This document shows, in pieces, positions 4,739 through 6,615 of a DNA stretch of 6,615 nucleotides. Position 1 is the first letter of the stretch, and every line of letters starts with the position of its first letter. The translations under genes were made by a program, and so were the position numbers. The DNA comes from Clostridia bacterium (lineage in GTDB: Bacteria; Bacillota; Clostridia; Oscillospirales; Acutalibacteraceae). The stretch is taken from contig JAFWRV010000113.1 of NCBI GenBank assembly GCA_017519685.1, positions 1-6,615 of the forward strand. The letters are read 5' to 3'. A model generated the notes under the pieces. It did not search any database. It was not told the origin of the DNA and saw nothing but the letters and a program-made list of their open reading frames with translations.

Positions 4739-6148
4739 TTAACCGATAACAACCGTTTCTATTGATTTCGCGGGAATCTTATGAACCTTCAGCATACATC
4801 CGCAGTCAACCCTGCTGCAATTCACGGTTGAATCGGTGCGGTAAATGCTGTATTTCCCGGCGCCGAGCCCGCTCAGCTCAAGCTTTATATCTTCCCCCGA
4901 ACTGTTTACGAGCACAAGCACGGTCTTTCCGTCTTTCATAAACGCGACTGACTGAATATCTTTATTGTCAACGCTGTCCATCGTGTCAATCCTGACCGCT
5001 CCCGGCTCGATGAAACGCGAAAAATGCATAAAGGCGTAATATCTGTTGAAGGTTTTAAGTCTGCCGTCGGCAAAGTCCATCAGACCGTCCCCGTTGACCG
5101 CTGTCCAGCTCTGCCACGAAACCGCGTTCATCAGAGTCAGGTCCTGAATAATGATATTCGCCATATAAATTCCGCTGTCAATTGTGTTTGAATCTATTTT
5201 AAGCGGCAGCTCGCACCACTCGCTCATTTCAAGCTTCATATCCGGATACTCTCCGGAGAATTTCTTACCGACTTCCGTTTTGCCGTCATAGTTATTATCC
5301 ATCCAGTAACTGTGCCCGGAGTAATACTTACAGAAGCCGCGCAGAATATCGCTCTGCATGAATCTGTCAATATAACGGTAGTAATCCGGTGACATTTCAC
5401 CGGTTTCGGGGCCTCTGAGTTCATAGGGACAATGCCTTTCCTGCATTGTCACCGCAAAAAGCTCAAGCAGCTTTATGCACTCGTCAACATCGTAATGACA
5501 GCCCTCCTGGGACACATAATCTCCGCCCCATTTCCACTGCGGCTCGTTTATCGGTGAGATTGCGGTCACGGGATAGCCCATATCAATAAACGCGTCGGCT
5601 ATTGTCAGAAGGTAATCGACAAACGCCTGATAATTCTCTTCGGGAAGATTGTTAACGTATTCCTCCCTGCCGCCAGAGGCAAGACCGCTCTTTGTCATCG
5701 AGTAATGCGGCGAGTTGCAGAAAAGAATTACCTCTTTGACGCCGAAATCCATCGCGTAATCAAGCACCCTGCGCGCGTTTGCGTCACGGGTGAAATCATA
5801 TTCCCATTTGCCGCTTTCCTCATTGAAATAATAAAAGCTCTCCGCCTTGCGCGATTCTATCGCCACAACGGAATCCGGGTTTTCTTTTTCTCCCGCCCCG
5901 ACATTGTAACGGAATACTTCGAGTCCGAGTCCGGTGTTTTTTCCGTAAAGCATTCTCGCGATCTGCTGCGCGTCGGCGTCGCTGTCAACATTCTGCGCCC
6001 ACCACGCGGAGGAAGTTCCGAAACTCTCGAAAGTCTGATGCGTCATATATCTGTTCACCCCTATTGTCCTTGTACAGCCAATTTTGACCACGCTGAAGGA
6101 AAGAATCTGTATTGCGGATAAAATGCAGAGAAAAACCGATTTTATCAC
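4739..6148 (-). CDS. Secreted or surface GH30-like glycoside hydrolase
   Basis: A 469-residue retaining glycoside hydrolase of GH30 type (clan GH-A barrel plus beta-sandwich). FESFGTSSAWWAQ (40-52) is the N-terminal family signature. Acid/base E202 lies in SPINEPQW (198-205), and the probable nucleophile E310 in EMSEW (307-311). GHSYW (278-282) and VSWQSWTA (343-350) are further barrel strands. Residues from about 385, ending in KIPAKSIETVVIG, form the C-terminal beta-sandwich. FGTSSAWWA resembles endo-beta-1,6-galactanase branches, but the substrate is uncertain. Residues 4-21 are hydrophobic, suggesting export; C25 (KIGC) is a poor lipobox and no clean cleavage site is seen. The start is GTG at 6148 after GGTGAG with a 5-base spacer. 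M35 (6046), preceded by AGGGGTGA, is an alternative, but residues before it look like the first strand of the fold. Confidence 0.9.
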   Translation of the reverse strand: MIKSVFLCILSAIQILSFSVVKIGCTRTIGVNRYMTHQTFESFGTSSAWWAQNVDSDADAQQIARMLYGKNTGLGLEVFRYNVGAGEKENPDSVVAIESRKAESFYYFNEESGKWEYDFTRDANARRVLDYAMDFGVKEVILFCNSPHYSMTKSGLASGGREEYVNNLPEENYQAFVDYLLTIADAFIDMGYPVTAISPINEPQWKWGGDYVSQEGCHYDVDECIKLLELFAVTMQERHCPYELRGPETGEMSPDYYRYIDRFMQSDILRGFCKYYSGHSYWMDNNYDGKTEVGKKFSGEYPDMKLEMSEWCELPLKIDSNTIDSGIYMANIIIQDLTLMNAVSWQSWTAVNGDGLMDFADGRLKTFNRYYAFMHFSRFIEPGAVRIDTMDSVDNKDIQSVAFMKDGKTVLVLVNSSGEDIKLELSGLGAGKYSIYRTDSTVNCSRVDCGCMLKVHKIPAKSIETVVIG

Positions 6149-6157
6149 TTCATCTCA

Positions 6158-6164
6158 CCCCCCC
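6158..6164. repeat. C7/G7 homopolymer at the hydrolase transcription start
   Basis: Seven C on the plus strand (seven G in the transcript) lie where the predicted hydrolase mRNA would begin (about 6163). The run extends into its ribosome site (GGTGAG, 6159-6154). This is the longest G/C homopolymer noticed in the window. It may allow length variation or slippage, or may be incidental. Confidence 0.5.
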
Positions 6165-6169
6165 GTTTA

Positions 6170-6198
6170 ATGATAACATACCGGTATGAATTTAACAA
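6170..6198 (-). promoter_or_regulatory. Probable promoter of the glycoside hydrolase gene
   Basis: On the minus strand TTGTTA (6198-6193, 4 of 6 consensus) and TATCAT (6175-6170, 5 of 6) are separated by 17 bases. The predicted start near 6163 gives a leader of about 15 bases. The pseudouridine synthase gene is probably on the same transcript. The spacer holds a perfect 12-bp palindrome, which suggests control by a repressor or activator. Confidence 0.6.
6177..6188. promoter_or_regulatory. 12-bp palindrome CATACCGGTATG (candidate operator)
   Basis: A perfect palindrome centred in the 17-base spacer of the hydrolase promoter, a typical place for a regulator of a sugar-utilisation gene. It does not match the CcpA cre consensus, and I cannot assign it to a known regulator. 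Being between divergent genes, it could affect both. Confidence 0.5.
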
Positions 6199-6222
6199 TA
6201 AAAATTTTATGGCGCTGTTATG

Positions 6223-6251
6223 TTGAATTATCTTTCAAAATATGATAAGAT
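6223..6251 (+). promoter_or_regulatory. Possible promoter of the TPR gene
   Basis: TTGAAT (6223-6228) and TAAGAT (6246-6251) are spaced by 17 bases, each 4 of 6 to consensus, and lie about 30 bases before the ATG. A better -10-like hexamer (TATGAT, 6241-6246) lacks a good -35 at the right distance. The region is A/T-rich, so the call is weak. Confidence 0.35.
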
Positions 6252-6280
6252 TTATTAAATAATCCAAAAGGTAACTGTTT

Positions 6281-6615
6281 ATGAATATTGATACCGGCAG
6301 AGTAATCAGAAAACTTGATGAATATCTCGGCAGAAACGACTATGTAAGCGCGGAAAGGCTGCTGAACTACTGGCTCGCGGAAGCGGAAAACGAGTCGGAC
6401 AAAAGAGGCATGCTGACCGTGACAAACGAGCTCATAGGTCTTTACCGCAAAACGGGCAGAGAAAAAGAAGCGCTTACGGCTTCGGAAAACGCGCTTGAAC
6501 TCGCGCGGGAGCTGAAACTTGACGGCACCGTCACAATGGGTACCGCCCTTGTCAACGCGGCAACCGCCTACAAAGCGTTCGGGCAGGCGGAAAAGGCGCT
6601 GCCGCTCTATGAAAA
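6281..6615 (+). CDS. Tetratricopeptide-repeat protein, 5' part (cut by the window end)
   Basis: A frame open from ATG 6281 to the end of the window (111 codons), preceded by AAAAGG with a spacer of about 9 bases. The translation is almost all helical and shows TPR spacing: a first helical pair at about 7-40 (AERLLNYWLAEAENESD), a clear repeat at about 43-79 (TNELIGLYRKTGREKEALTASENALELARELK) and the start of another at about 83-111 (ALVNAATAYKAFGQAEKALPLYE). TPRs make scaffolds for protein contacts. No signal peptide is seen, so it is probably cytoplasmic. Related TPR proteins are, from memory, common in Ruminococcaceae-type Clostridia. Partner and full length are unknown. It is transcribed divergently from the hydrolase. 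Confidence 0.85.
   Translation, partial: MNIDTGRVIRKLDEYLGRNDYVSAERLLNYWLAEAENESDKRGMLTVTNELIGLYRKTGREKEALTASENALELARELKLDGTVTMGTALVNAATAYKAFGQAEKALPLYE

Noticed and set aside
6046..6048. ATG (M35) as the true start of the glycoside hydrolase
   Set aside because: It has a fair ribosome site, but residues before it resemble the first strand of the GH30 fold and the longer form carries a hydrophobic N-terminus; kept only as an alternative.
5705..6121. Plus-strand open frame opposite the glycoside hydrolase
   Set aside because: It is antisense to the catalytic gene and shows no family features or start signals.
1..6615. Mobile elements, CRISPR arrays, tRNA or rRNA genes, toxin-antitoxin or defence genes
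   Set aside because: No direct-repeat arrays, terminal inverted repeats, transposase-like or nuclease-like proteins, or RNA-gene signatures were seen on either strand.

Overview
The window looks like a chromosomal segment of a Clostridia-type Firmicute, probably an uncultured, plant-fibre-associated Oscillospirales/Ruminococcaceae relative. The signs are the rpsF-ssb-rpsR order without rplI, strong AGGAGG ribosome sites, a zinc-ligand (C+) S18, a lipoprotein solute-binding protein, and a divergent TPR gene of a kind I associate with these bacteria. The taxonomic call is inference. Seven complete protein genes and one gene cut by the window edge account for nearly all of the sequence. There is no mobile element, CRISPR array, tRNA or rRNA.

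Layout. Bases 1-1123 (+) hold the S6-SSB-S18 operon. It is preceded by a leader that can fold into an S6:S18-type autoregulatory motif sequestering the rpsF ribosome site. A 12-bp terminator hairpin (1143-1170) separates it from a convergent amino-acid ABC importer read on the minus strand: binding lipoprotein (3754-2951), permease (2866-2132) and ATPase (2142-1195). The importer has a consensus promoter at 3787-3815 with a dyad on its -35 box. It also has two stacked hairpins between the binding-protein and permease genes. Further right, still on the minus strand, an RluA-type pseudouridine synthase (4737-3865) sits one base downstream of a GH30-like glycoside hydrolase (6148-4739). A 132-bp divergent promoter region (6149-6280) then leads to a plus-strand TPR protein that runs off the right edge.

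How the genes work together. S6 and S18 bind each other in the 30S platform and are likely to feed back on their own mRNA. The importer genes make one complete uptake unit: binding protein, permease dimer and ATPase dimer. Its mRNA structure suggests more binding protein than membrane components. The glycoside hydrolase and pseudouridine synthase appear translationally coupled but have no obvious functional link.

The least ordinary features are these: an extra segment of about 65-70 residues in the ABC ATPase between Walker A and the Q-loop, with a lengthened basic cytoplasmic loop in its permease; a hairpin between the permease ribosome site and start codon, with a possible 10-codon leader ORF ending in an ATGA overlap; and a perfect 12-bp palindrome in the hydrolase promoter spacer, with a G7 run at the predicted transcription start. 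I see no clearly new multi-gene system.
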